Source of the DNA: Methylobacterium radiotolerans JCM 2831 | Lineage (GTDB): Bacteria > Pseudomonadota > Alphaproteobacteria > Rhizobiales > Beijerinckiaceae | Length of the DNA: 64,000 nucleotides | Assembly: GCF_000019725.1 (NCBI RefSeq) | Contig: NC_010505.1 | Coordinates: forward strand, 868,001-932,000 | Direction: 5' to 3' | In this document: piece by piece, positions 8,329-16,176 of the stretch | Position numbering within the stretch: the stretch's first letter is position 1 | Layout of the letters: every line of letters starts with the position of its first letter | The notes under the pieces: generated by a model | Told to the model about the DNA's origin: nothing | Seen by the model: the letters and a program-made list of their open reading frames with translations, nothing else | The model's database searches: none | Program-made: the position numbers and the translations under genes

Positions 8329-8796
8329 ATGACCGACCGCCTGCGCCTCGCGCTGCTCTGCGCCCTCGTCAGCCTGCCCTCCGCGGCCCACGCCCAGGCG
8401 GCGCTGCGGCTGGAGGGGACCTGCGAGAAGCTCGTCATCGGCACGCAGGACCTGAGCCGTGCCTGCAGCAACGTCCTGACGAACGCGGTCAGCCGCAACC
8501 GCACGAGCTTCGACTTCACCACCGCCGACGGCCAGACCCTCAGCTTCAGCGGCAACGGCGCCCAGCAGGAAGCCACCGAGGAGACCGATCCGCTGCAGCC
8601 GATCAACGTCGTCACCACGGGCAAGGACGGTGCCCCGATCCTCGCGATCGGTGCCTGCCGCTTCTCGACACCGGAGCCCGGGCGCACCGCGATCACCTGC
8701 GAGGCCAGCACCGCCGACGGGCGCCCCTTCGCCGGCACGTTCGTGACCGCCGCCAAGGCGGCGGCAGGAGCGCCGGCCGCCGCGCCGCCGCGCTGA
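8329..8796 (+). CDS. Secreted protein of unknown function
   Basis: 155 aa with a clear Sec signal peptide (hydrophobic core LALLCALVSLPSAAHAQA, cleavage probably after AHA). The mature part has four cysteines in the exported region (GTCEKL, RACSNV, GACRF, TCEAS), consistent with two disulfides in the periplasm, and an Ala/Pro tail. I do not recognise a family. It is followed 82 bp later by the thioredoxin-TPR gene, with two mutually exclusive hairpins in between. Confidence 0.7.
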   Translation: MTDRLRLALLCALVSLPSAAHAQAALRLEGTCEKLVIGTQDLSRACSNVLTNAVSRNRTSFDFTTADGQTLSFSGNGAQQEATEETDPLQPINVVTTGKDGAPILAIGACRFSTPEPGRTAITCEASTADGRPFAGTFVTAAKAAAGAPAAAPPR

Positions 8797-8824
8797 GGAT
8801 ACCGGTCTATGGGCTGGTCAGATC

Positions 8825-8849
8825 GGGGCGGAAGCCCCATTTAAGGGGC
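8825..8849 (+). promoter_or_regulatory. Two mutually exclusive hairpins before the thioredoxin gene
   Basis: Three segments GGGGC (8825-8829), GCCCC (8834-8838) and GGGGC (8845-8849) lie in the 82-bp gap. The middle one can pair with the left one (GGAA tetraloop, then ATTT, terminator-like) or with the right one (ATTTAA loop). This is the geometry of a simple attenuator or of a terminator with bidirectional use. Ligand or regulator unknown; base pairing is seen, function is inferred. Confidence 0.4.
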
Positions 8850-8878
8850 TCCACGAAAAAGGTTCCGAAGCCAGACCG

Positions 8879-9793
8879 ATGCTCAACGACACCCTCGCCG
8901 CGGGCGGTGCCCCGGCCGGCGACACCGGCTCCCTCATCAAGGACACGACCACGGCGAGCTTCCGTCAGGATGTCATCGCCGAGTCGATGCACCGGCCGGT
9001 CCTGGTCGACTTCTGGGCGCCCTGGTGCGGGCCGTGCAAGCAGCTCACGCCGGTTCTGGAGAAGGTGGTCCGGGAGGCCGCGGGCGCGGTCGTCCTGGCC
9101 AAGATGAACATCGACGAGCATCCCTCGATCGCCGGTCAGCTCGGCATCCAGTCGATCCCGGCGGTGATCGTCTTCCAGAAGGGCCAGCCGGTCGACGGCT
9201 TCATGGGCGCGGTTCCGGAGAGCCAGATCAAGGAGCTGATCGGGCGCGTGGCCGGCCCGCAGCAGGATCCGCTGGAGGCGGCCCTCGCCGACGCGGCCGC
9301 CCTGATCCAGGAGGGCGACCTCGCCGGCGCCGCCGAGATCTACGCGGCCGTGCTGGAGCAGCAGCCCGACAACGTCACCGCGCTGGCCGGCCTCGCGAAG
9401 ATGCAGCTCGACGCGGGCGAGATCGAGAACGCCAAGCGCGTGCTGGCGATGGTTCCGGAGGCGAAGGCCGGCGACCCGGCGCTCGTCGGCATCCGCGCCG
9501 CCCTGGAACTCGCCGAGCAGGCCGCGTCGCTGGGCGATCTCGCGGGCCTGCAGCGGGAGGTCGAGGCGAACCCCGACGCCCATCAGGCGCGGTTCGACCT
9601 CGCGCTCGGGCTCGCCGCCCGGGGTGAGCGCGGCCAGGCCGTCGATCACCTGATCGAGCTGCGCAAGCGCGACAAGGACTGGAACGAGGACGGGGCGCGC
9701 AAGCAGCTGCTGCAGTTCTTCGAGGCCTGGGGTGTGATGGACCCGGACACGATCCGCGGCCGCCGCAAGCTCTCGGCGCTTCTATTCTCGTGA
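8879..9793 (+). CDS. cnoX: Thioredoxin-TPR co-chaperone (CnoX/YbbN type)
   Basis: 304 aa: an N-terminal thioredoxin domain (about 25-125) with an intact active site WCGPC (Cys50, Cys53) and cis-proline region QSIPAVIVF, followed by TPR-like helices (about 140-300). This architecture is that of CnoX/YbbN, a chaperedoxin that protects substrates and hands them to GroEL. E. coli YbbN lacks the CxxC pair, whereas this protein keeps both cysteines, as in Caulobacter. It leads a tight operon with the LON-domain and Trm112 genes, an arrangement conserved in alphaproteobacteria. Confidence 0.9.
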   Translation: MLNDTLAAGGAPAGDTGSLIKDTTTASFRQDVIAESMHRPVLVDFWAPWCGPCKQLTPVLEKVVREAAGAVVLAKMNIDEHPSIAGQLGIQSIPAVIVFQKGQPVDGFMGAVPESQIKELIGRVAGPQQDPLEAALADAAALIQEGDLAGAAEIYAAVLEQQPDNVTALAGLAKMQLDAGEIENAKRVLAMVPEAKAGDPALVGIRAALELAEQAASLGDLAGLQREVEANPDAHQARFDLALGLAARGERGQAVDHLIELRKRDKDWNEDGARKQLLQFFEAWGVMDPDTIRGRRKLSALLFS

Positions 9794-9842
9794 GGCACCG
9801 GCTCGCACCCCGGCCCACCGATCGGCCCCTCTGGGAGGCGCC

Positions 9843-10508
9843 ATGAGCACCCATGCGAGCTACAAGGGCCCTGCGGACTGCCCTCCCGTCATCCCGGTCT
9901 TCCCGCTGTCCGGCGCGCTGCTGCTGCCGCGGGGACAGATGCCGCTGAACATCTTCGAGCCGCGCTACCTCGCGATGGTCGACGATGCCATGCGCACCGA
10001 CCGGATCATCGGCATGATCCAGCCCGATCCCGAAGGTTCGAGCGGGGCGAACCCGAAGCTCTACCGCGTCGGCTGCGCGGGCCGCGTGACCCAGTACGCC
10101 GAGACCGGCGACGGTCGGTACCTGATCTCGCTCACCGGCGTCACCCGGTTCCGGGTCGAGAGCGAGCTGGCCTCGATCGGCCCCTATCGCCGCTGCCACG
10201 TCTCCTACGACGAGTTCGCGGTGGACTTCGAGCCGCGGGCGGGCGAGGAGCAGGTCGACCGTGACGGCGTCCTCAAGGCGCTGCGCGATTTCGTGGAGTC
10301 GAACGACCTCAAGGTGGACTGGGCCGGGATCGACGAGGCGCCCGACGAGGCGCTGGTCAACGCCCTGTGCATGATGAGCCCGTTCGGGGTGCGCGAGAAG
10401 CAGGCGATGCTGGAGGCTCCCGACCTGAAGACCCGGGCCGAGATCCTGATCGCGGTCACGCAGATGGAACTGGTTCGCGGCTCGGGCCCCGAGTCGCCGA
10501 TGCAATAG
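9843..10508 (+). CDS. LON substrate-binding-domain protein
   Basis: 221 aa consisting only of a Lon N-terminal (PUA-like) domain: the family opening IPVFPLSGALLLPRGQMPLN and NIFEPRYLAMV are present, but there is no AAA+ ATPase or protease domain. Such stand-alone proteins are widespread and of unknown role; adaptor or substrate recognition is a guess. GGAGG precedes the ATG by 6 bases. Second gene of the thioredoxin operon, 12 bp before the Trm112-family gene. Confidence 0.9.
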   Translation: MSTHASYKGPADCPPVIPVFPLSGALLLPRGQMPLNIFEPRYLAMVDDAMRTDRIIGMIQPDPEGSSGANPKLYRVGCAGRVTQYAETGDGRYLISLTGVTRFRVESELASIGPYRRCHVSYDEFAVDFEPRAGEEQVDRDGVLKALRDFVESNDLKVDWAGIDEAPDEALVNALCMMSPFGVREKQAMLEAPDLKTRAEILIAVTQMELVRGSGPESPMQ

Positions 10509-10520
10509 GTTGCCTCACCG

Positions 10521-10727
10521 ATGTCCAACGATCTCACCGTCCCCGTCGAGGCGACCCGCGTCGACCCGAAGCTCCTGGAGATCCTCGTCTGCCCGCTGAC
10601 CAAGGGCACCCTCGAATACGATTCGGCCCGGCAGGAGCTGATCAGCCGCTCGGCGAAGCTCGCCTACCCGATCCGCGACGGGATCCCGATCATGCTGCCC
10701 GAGGAAGCCCGTCCGCTGATTGACTGA
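10521..10727 (+). CDS. Trm112-family protein (YcaR-like)
   Basis: 68-aa small protein of the Trm112/YcaR family: [17 protein letters not shown] and the ending [15 protein letters not shown] match the family pattern. Eukaryotic Trm112 activates methyltransferases; the role of bacterial versions is not settled. Only one of the zinc-type cysteines is present (Cys in VCPLTKG), as in most proteobacterial members. Last gene of the operon; a strong hairpin follows. Confidence 0.9.
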   Translation: MSNDLTVPVEATRVDPKLLEILVCPLTKGTLEYDSARQELISRSAKLAYPIRDGIPIMLPEEARPLID

Positions 10728-10735
10728 GCGCCACC

Positions 10736-10767
10736 GGCCGCTCCGGCCGTCGCGCGGCGGAGCGGCC
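10736..10767 (+). terminator. Hairpin ending the thioredoxin/LON/Trm112 operon
   Basis: Perfect 10-bp inverted repeat GGCCGCTCCG / CGGAGCGGCC with a 12-base loop, beginning 8 bases after the Trm112 stop codon. No U-run follows. Position and stability support a termination role. Confidence 0.5.
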
Positions 10768-11229
10768 TGACACGACGCGCGGGACGGGCGGGGGACTGGA
10801 ATGCTGCCCGCGCCCGCTGGCAGATCCGAACGCGGCCGGCCCGGACCTTCCGATGCTATTTCGCCGAGAGCCTATTCGGCCTCCGGCGCCCGGGGCACGC
10901 CCGCGGAGAGGGGATCAGGAACAGTTCGAAGGCGCTCGTCCGCGGGCCCGGCGGCTCCGGTCCTCCCCGTTGAGATGCTGGGCTACCTCCGCGCGTGTCC
11001 GTGATGAGCGGAGACCTGGACGGCCCGATCGCCAGATCAGGCGACAGCATCGGCGGCGTCGAGCTTGACCATTCTTCGCGGGCTCCTCAGCCGTAATCTA
11101 TCTTGAACAGGCGGGAGGCGGCCATACTCTTGCCGCTTCCATCGTTCAGCGTCGGGTCATCCTCGATCGATGATTGTGACCGTGCACGCCGCTCCGGGCG
11201 GCGCTCGCTTCGCTGAAAGATTGCATCGC
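10768..11229. other. Intergenic stretch without recognised gene
   Basis: About 460 bp. Several short frames cross it on both strands but all are Arg/Pro/Gly-rich shadows without a ribosome site. A slightly AT-richer patch at 11090-11110 (TAATCTATCTTGAACAG) may belong to the promoter of the secreted protein gene that follows. Nothing else seen. Confidence 0.5.
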
Positions 11230-11619
11230 ATGATTAAGCTGACCGCGGTCGCGGCTCTCGCCGCCGGCCTGTCCCTCCCGACGTGCCTGCCCGCCAGCGC
11301 GGGGCCGAGCACGCATAACGGGCGGTGGTCGGTGGAGCTCGTGACGGAGAGCGGCCTGTGCAGCGCCCGCTACACCTACGCGCTCGCCATCCGCGAGGGG
11401 CAGGTGCAGCTCATTTCCGGCAGCGCCGGGGCACAGGTGAACGGCCACGTGCGGCCCGACGGCAGCGTCGGCATCACCGTCAGCAACGGGACGGCGAGCG
11501 GCACCGGCACCGGGCGGCTCCAGGCCGGCAGCGGCGCCGGCACTTGGAAGGTCTCGTCCCTGTGCTCCGGTCACTGGACCGCGCGGCGCAGCGACACCCG
11601 CACCGCGCAGGCCGATTGA
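11230..11619 (+). CDS. Small secreted protein, function unknown
   Basis: 129 aa from ATG 11230, chosen because a Sec signal peptide begins there (MIKLTAVAALAAGLSLPTC, cleavage near PASA). The mature part is a compact beta-rich sequence of about 100 residues with two cysteines (GLCSARY and SSLCSGHW) and repeated Gly/Ser/Thr stretches, similar in style to uncharacterised periplasmic proteins of Rhizobiales. A 20-codon upstream extension has no ribosome site. Converges on the SpoIIAA-like gene with 6 bp between. Confidence 0.65.
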   Translation: MIKLTAVAALAAGLSLPTCLPASAGPSTHNGRWSVELVTESGLCSARYTYALAIREGQVQLISGSAGAQVNGHVRPDGSVGITVSNGTASGTGTGRLQAGSGAGTWKVSSLCSGHWTARRSDTRTAQAD

Positions 11620-11625
11620 GGTCGC

Positions 11626-11988
11626 TCAGGCCGCCGCGGCGAGCCAGCTGCGCGCCTCGTCGATGCGGGCGCGCTCGAATACCTTGATCTGGGTCGGCGA
11701 GACGAAGTTGAAGGTCTCGGCGAGCGCCTTCAGCCAGGGAGCGTCCGTGACCAGGGCGACGTGGCTGACGCTCTTCATCATCGAGAACCCGAAGCGCGGG
11801 TCCTTGAAGAAAGCCGCCGGCTCCATGCCCTCGAAGGCGCGGATATCCTCGAGCAGCTTGATCTTGCCGCCCTTGTCGAGGTCGGCCTTCATCGCGGTCA
11901 TCGCCGCGTTCATCTCCTCGTCGGTGATCTTCCCGTCGACCACGATCTCGGCGACATTCGAATCCGGCGTCTTGGTGTAGGTCAGCAC
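11626..11988 (-). CDS. SpoIIAA-like (STAS-fold) protein
   Basis: 120 aa starting at GTG 11988, which has GAGGAG six bases upstream; the longer frame before it is not coding-like. The sequence (VAEIVVDGKITDEEMNAAM, LLEDIRAFEGMEPAAFFKD, HVALVTDAPW, ERARIDEARSWL) follows the pattern of the SpoIIAA-like family, cytosolic STAS-fold proteins that include sterol/lipid-binding-like members and are not anti-anti-sigma factors in the strict sense. Role unknown. Confidence 0.75.
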   Translation of the reverse strand: MLTYTKTPDSNVAEIVVDGKITDEEMNAAMTAMKADLDKGGKIKLLEDIRAFEGMEPAAFFKDPRFGFSMMKSVSHVALVTDAPWLKALAETFNFVSPTQIKVFERARIDEARSWLAAAA

Positions 11989-12166
11989 TGATCGCTCCTC
12001 CGGGAACCGCACGCGTCCCGTAGCCGGTCTCCGACCAGGGTCCGCCGCCCGTGACCTGAGCCATACCCGATCGCGGGACGAACCGGTATGGCCCCGGACC
12101 CTCGCTCTGACGTGCCTCCCGACGGCGAACCGGCGTTCACAAGGCCGGGGGGGTCCGCGAAGTCTC

Positions 12167-14356
12167 CTACAAAAAGCTCTGCGGGTCGACATCAATGGCG
12201 ACCCGCACGTTGCCCCGCACCTTCGGGCCCCGGGCGATCCAGGCGCGCAGGTAGGCCTGGAGATCGACGTTGCGCTCGGTCTTCACGAGCAGCCGGAAGC
12301 GGTAGCGGCCGCGCACCAGGGCGAGCGGCGCCTCGGCGGGCCCCAGCACCATCACGCCCTCCGGCGGCTCGGCGGCGCGGGCCAAGGCCTGACCGTGCGC
12401 CTCCGCGACCTCGCGCTCGCTCGCCGAGACGATCAGGGCCGCGAGCCGCCCGAACGGCGGCAGGCCGGCCGCCTCGCGGGCCTGGATCTCCTCCGCGTAG
12501 AAGCGCTCGGCGTCGCCCGAGAGGAGCGCCGCGATCACCGGGTGGTCCGGCTGGTAGGTCTGGACCAGGGCGCGCCCGGGCTTCTCGCCGCGTCCGGCGC
12601 GCCCGGTGACCTGCTGGAGCAGCTGGAAAGTCCGCTCGGCTGCCCGCGGGTCGCCCGATGTCAGGCCGATATCGGCGTCGAGGACGCCGACCAGGGTCAG
12701 GAACGGGAAGTTGTGGCCCTTGGCCACGAGCTGCGTGCCGATCACGACGTCGCACTCGCCCGCCGCCACGGCGTCGAGTTCCTGGCGCAGACGCTCGGCG
12801 CCGCCGGGGAAGTCGCTCGACAGGACGACGATGCGCCGGTCGGGGAACATCTCAGCGGCCTCTTCGGCGATCCGCTCGACGCCGGGCCCGCACGCGGTGA
12901 GATTGTCGAAGGTCCCGCACTCGGTGCAGGCCTCCGGCCGGCGCTCCGCGTAGCCGCACTGGTGGCAGACCAGCGCCCGGCGGAACCGGTGCTCCACGAG
13001 CCAGGTCGAGCAGTTCTTGCACTGGTAGCGGTGGCCGCAGGCCCGGCAGAGGGTCAGCGGCGCGTAGCCCCGGCGGTTGAGGAACAGCAGCGCCTGCTCG
13101 CCGCGCTCCAGGGTGCTCTTCACGGCGTTGACCAGCGGCGGGCTCAGGAAGCGGCCCCGCTCGGGCTGGTCGAGGCGCATGTCGATGGCGGCGATGTCGG
13201 GCAGGCGCCGCCCGCCGAAGCGCTCAGGGAGCAGGACGTGCCGGTAGCGCCCCCGCGCGGCGTTGACGCGGGTCTCGATGGCGGGCGTCGCCGAGGTCAG
13301 GACGACCGGGCAGCCCTCGAGGCGTCCGCGCACGACCGCCATGTCGCGGGCGTGGTAATGGACGCCGTCCTCCTGCTTGTAGGCGGTCTCGTGCTCCTCA
13401 TCGACCACGATCAGGCCGAGCCGCGCGAAGGGCAGGAACAGGGCCGAGCGCGCGCCGACCACAACGAGCGCCTCGCCCTCGGCCACGGCGGCGCGCAGGC
13501 GCTCGCGCCGCCTGCCGCCGATCCCCGAATGCCACGCGGCCGGCCGGACCCCGAACCGCGCGGCGAACCGGTCGAGGAACTGCGCCGTCAGGGCGATCTC
13601 GGGCATCAGGATCAGTGCTTGGCGCCCGGCGCGGATGCAGGCCGCCACCGCCTCGAAGTAGACCTCGGTCTTGCCCGAGCCGGTGACGCCCTCCAGCAGG
13701 ACCGGGCGGAGATCGTCGGCTTCCTGCGGCTGCGGCCGGTCCCACGGGAAGGGCGCGACGAGGGCCGACACGGCCTCGGCCTGCGCGGGCGAGAGCGGCG
13801 CCCGCGGGAAGTCCGGGTCGGGCCGCGGCGCGACCGGCTCGGGCTCGACCGCCACGGTCTCGAGGACGCCGTCGTCGATCAGCCCGTCGACCACCGAGAG
13901 CGAGACGCCGGCCTCCTTGGCGAGCGCGCTCTTGCCGCGCAGGGCGCCGTCGGCCGCCGCGGCGAGCACCTTGGTGCGGGCCGGAGTCGGCCGGGACGGG
14001 GGCTTGTCCGTGAGGCGCACGGCGACCCGGGCGGTCTCGCCGGCCGCCGCCTCGTCGGGCAGCCGCAGCACCATGGCCAGCGCCGAGCCCTTGGGCGCCA
14101 GCGTGTAGCGGGCGATCCAGTCGACGAGGCTGCGCAGCGGGTCCGAGAGGGGCGGGTAGGGCAGGCGGCCGGTCACCGGCCGGAGGTTCGAGCCGCCGGG
14201 CGTCTCGGCGACGCCCCAGACGACCCCGACGATCTCGCGCGGGCCGAGCGGCACCTGCACCACGTCGCCCGCGGCGAGGTCGAGCCCGGCCGGCGCCACG
14301 TAGCTGTAGGGCGTATCGAGGGCGAGCGGGATCAGGATCTCGGCGACGACGGGCAT
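12167..14356 (-). CDS. priA: PriA, primosomal replication restart helicase
   Basis: 729-aa superfamily 2 3'-5' helicase that recognises stalled forks and reloads the replisome. Seen in order: N-terminal DNA-binding domain (MPVVAEILIPLALDTPYSYV), Walker A GVTGSGKT at 223-230, Walker B DEEH at 319-322, the PriA zinc-binding insert with eight cysteines (C437, 440, 446, 449, 464, 467, 477, 480), and helicase motif V/VI with GTQLVAKGHNFP and QVTGRAGRG. The start at ATG 14356 fits the family N-terminus; the frame stays open upstream into the MFS gene but that part is antisense-like. Ends 178 bp before the SpoIIAA-like gene's start. Confidence 0.96.
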   Translation of the reverse strand: MPVVAEILIPLALDTPYSYVAPAGLDLAAGDVVQVPLGPREIVGVVWGVAETPGGSNLRPVTGRLPYPPLSDPLRSLVDWIARYTLAPKGSALAMVLRLPDEAAAGETARVAVRLTDKPPSRPTPARTKVLAAAADGALRGKSALAKEAGVSLSVVDGLIDDGVLETVAVEPEPVAPRPDPDFPRAPLSPAQAEAVSALVAPFPWDRPQPQEADDLRPVLLEGVTGSGKTEVYFEAVAACIRAGRQALILMPEIALTAQFLDRFAARFGVRPAAWHSGIGGRRRERLRAAVAEGEALVVVGARSALFLPFARLGLIVVDEEHETAYKQEDGVHYHARDMAVVRGRLEGCPVVLTSATPAIETRVNAARGRYRHVLLPERFGGRRLPDIAAIDMRLDQPERGRFLSPPLVNAVKSTLERGEQALLFLNRRGYAPLTLCRACGHRYQCKNCSTWLVEHRFRRALVCHQCGYAERRPEACTECGTFDNLTACGPGVERIAEEAAEMFPDRRIVVLSSDFPGGAERLRQELDAVAAGECDVVIGTQLVAKGHNFPFLTLVGVLDADIGLTSGDPRAAERTFQLLQQVTGRAGRGEKPGRALVQTYQPDHPVIAALLSGDAERFYAEEIQAREAAGLPPFGRLAALIVSASEREVAEAHGQALARAAEPPEGVMVLGPAEAPLALVRGRYRFRLLVKTERNVDLQAYLRAWIARGPKVRGNVRVAIDVDPQSFL

Positions 14357-14421
14357 GCGGGGCTTTTCGGGCGGGTCCGTTCCGGGTCCGTACCATAGGC
14401 GCGGGAAAAGAACCCGCCGCT

Positions 14422-15588
14422 TCAGCGATCCCGCAGCGCCGGCACGAGCGGCAGGGCCGCGAGACTCAGCGCCGCCATGGCCCAGAAGGCCGGTGCGCCG
14501 AACGCGCCGTACAGAGCCCCGGAGGCCAGGGTCGCCGCGACCCCTGAGAGGCCGAGGCCCAGCGTCCCGTAGAGCGCCAGCGCGGTCGTCCTGAGATCGG
14601 CCGGCGTCGACGCCTCGATGAGCCTCAGGCAGGCGAGGTGCAGGAGGGCGAAGCTCAGCCCGTGCAGGGACTCGGCGGCGGCGAGCCACGGGATCGCGGT
14701 CGTGGATCCCAGCACCGCCCAGCGCAGGGCCCCCGCGCAGGCCGCCACCGCGACGCCGGCCGCGGGGCCGATCCGCGCCAGCAGGAGCGGCCCGACCAGC
14801 AGGAACACCAGGACCTCGGCGGCCACCGAGACCGACCAGAGCAGGCCGGCGGTGGTCGCCGCGATCCCGGCGGACCGCCACAGGATCATGGCGAAGCCGT
14901 CGTGCATCGCGTGCGCGCCGATCACCAGGCCGGCGACGAGCACCGTGCGGCGGAAGCGCGGCAGGGCGACCAGGGCGGCGAAGCCGTGCCACGGCGCCCC
15001 GGCCCGAGCCGCGACGCCCGGGCCGGCGGGCAGGGCCAGGGCTGCCGCGCCGGCGGCCAGAAACAGGCTGCCGCTCGCCACGAGGGCGGCGGCGAGGCCG
15101 TAGAGGCCGATCAGCCAGCCGGCCGCGGCTGTGCCGGCGATGAACGCGGCCGAGCCCGCGCCGCGGACCCAGCCGTACTGGAACGCCGCACCGCCCCGTG
15201 CGGCGGCCAGCGCGAGCGCGTCGGCGAGGGGCGCCGGGGCCGCGGTGCCCGCCGCGTAGAGGAGCGCCGGACCGATCAATTGCGCCAGCCCGGCGCCGGG
15301 CAGGTGCGCCAGGGCGCTGAGCCCGGCCAGCGCGAGACTCGCTGCCAGGACGGATCGGCCGGCCCGGTGGCGGTCGGCGAAGGCGCCGGCCAGGGGCCCG
15401 ATCCCGAGGCGCAGGGCGCCCGCGGCCGCGAGGAGGAGACCGATCTCGCCGGGTGTCAGACCGCGCGCGGCGAGGAAGCCCGGCAGCACCGGCGACAGGA
15501 CGCCGTAGGCGCCGTAGAGCGCCGCGTACAGGGCGAGAAACCGGGCGAGCCCGCCGCGCCGTTCCGCGCTGCTCCCCTCGGCCCTCAT
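14422..15588 (-). CDS. MFS transporter (HcaT/MFS_1-like)
   Basis: 388 aa with about twelve hydrophobic helices. The N-terminal pattern ALYAALYGAYGVLSPVLPGFL and LAGAFADRHRAGR between helices 2 and 3 match major-facilitator carriers of the phenylpropionate/nucleoside-permease-like branch. A second half resembling LLVGPLLLARIGPAAG is present. Substrate cannot be predicted. Sits 65 bp upstream of priA on the same strand; cotranscription possible. Confidence 0.8.
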   Translation of the reverse strand: MRAEGSSAERRGGLARFLALYAALYGAYGVLSPVLPGFLAARGLTPGEIGLLLAAAGALRLGIGPLAGAFADRHRAGRSVLAASLALAGLSALAHLPGAGLAQLIGPALLYAAGTAAPAPLADALALAAARGGAAFQYGWVRGAGSAAFIAGTAAAGWLIGLYGLAAALVASGSLFLAAGAAALALPAGPGVAARAGAPWHGFAALVALPRFRRTVLVAGLVIGAHAMHDGFAMILWRSAGIAATTAGLLWSVSVAAEVLVFLLVGPLLLARIGPAAGVAVAACAGALRWAVLGSTTAIPWLAAAESLHGLSFALLHLACLRLIEASTPADLRTTALALYGTLGLGLSGVAATLASGALYGAFGAPAFWAMAALSLAALPLVPALRDR

Positions 15589-15703
15589 CGGGATGTTCGC
15601 ACCGGACGGGTCTTCACCCCGTCATTCCGCGCGGGGGACGGCCTGCCCGGGACGACGGCGCCCGGAGCGAGTCCTCGAGCAAAGTCCCGCACGCCACAGT
15701 CTC

Positions 15704-15719
15704 CCGCCCGGACGGGCGG
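15704..15719 (-). terminator. Small GC hairpin after the 85-aa gene
   Basis: CCGCCC and GGGCGG around a GGAC loop, 50 bp past the stop of the upstream minus-strand gene. No T-run. A weak terminator candidate only. Confidence 0.25.
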
Positions 15720-15768
15720 AGCCTAGCATTGCGGGACGGGCCCGCGTCAGCGGCTCGGCACGGCGTTC

Positions 15769-16026
15769 TCAGCAGGGCCGGCGGACGGCGTAGCGGTAAC
15801 GCCGTCCCTGCGCGTCGAGCAGCTCGCTGTCGGGCCCCTCCTGCCACACGACCTCGTCCTCTGGACCCGCCGCGTCGGTGAGGGTCGCCCCGCGGACGAT
15901 GTCGAGGCTGAGTCCGAACCCGTAATTGGTGGCGGTCGCGTCCGTGATCGCGGCCGAGATGTCGGCCTCGTCGGGCAGGCAGGCGAACAGGACGCCGTCG
16001 GCGATGGCGAGGGTGTAGGTTTGCAC
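15769..16026 (-). CDS. Hypothetical 85-aa protein
   Basis: Begins at GTG 16026 with GGAGG six bases upstream. Contains QTYTLAIADGVLFACLPDEA and NYGFGLSLDIVRGATLTDA, a regular small alpha/beta sequence; the end (RRYRYAVRRPC) is basic. I do not recognise the family. Its ribosome site lies inside a perfect inverted repeat (see the entry at 16032-16044), so translation may be structure-controlled. Same strand as the MFS gene, 180 bp apart. Confidence 0.6.
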   Translation of the reverse strand: MQTYTLAIADGVLFACLPDEADISAAITDATATNYGFGLSLDIVRGATLTDAAGPEDEVVWQEGPDSELLDAQGRRYRYAVRRPC

Positions 16027-16031
16027 GGATG

Positions 16032-16044
16032 GCCTCCAGGAGGC
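16032..16044 (-). promoter_or_regulatory. Inverted repeat covering a Shine-Dalgarno
   Basis: GCCTCC-A-GGAGGC on the plus strand; on the minus strand it reads GCCTCCTGGAGGC just before GTG 16026, so the GGAGG ribosome site can be paired with its own anti-SD. The loop would need at least a few unpaired bases, so the effective stem is 4-5 bp. Confidence 0.4.
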
Positions 16045-16176
16045 TCGAGGAGCGTGAACCGGCATGCGAGCGCCCGAACCTAGGCATCGCGGCCGCGATG
16101 TGAACCCATCCCACCGAAATGCTGCATTGCACCATTTCGTGAGCGCAAGCTCCGCGCAAGCCCGCCCCGCCGCGCC

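Noticed and set aside
10853..11068. Short frames in the gap after the Trm112-family gene
   Set aside because: No SD, no conserved residues, unlike neighbouring coding sequence.
12395..14398. 667-codon plus-strand frame antisense to priA
   Set aside because: No ribosome site or recognised domain; priA has all its motifs on the other strand.
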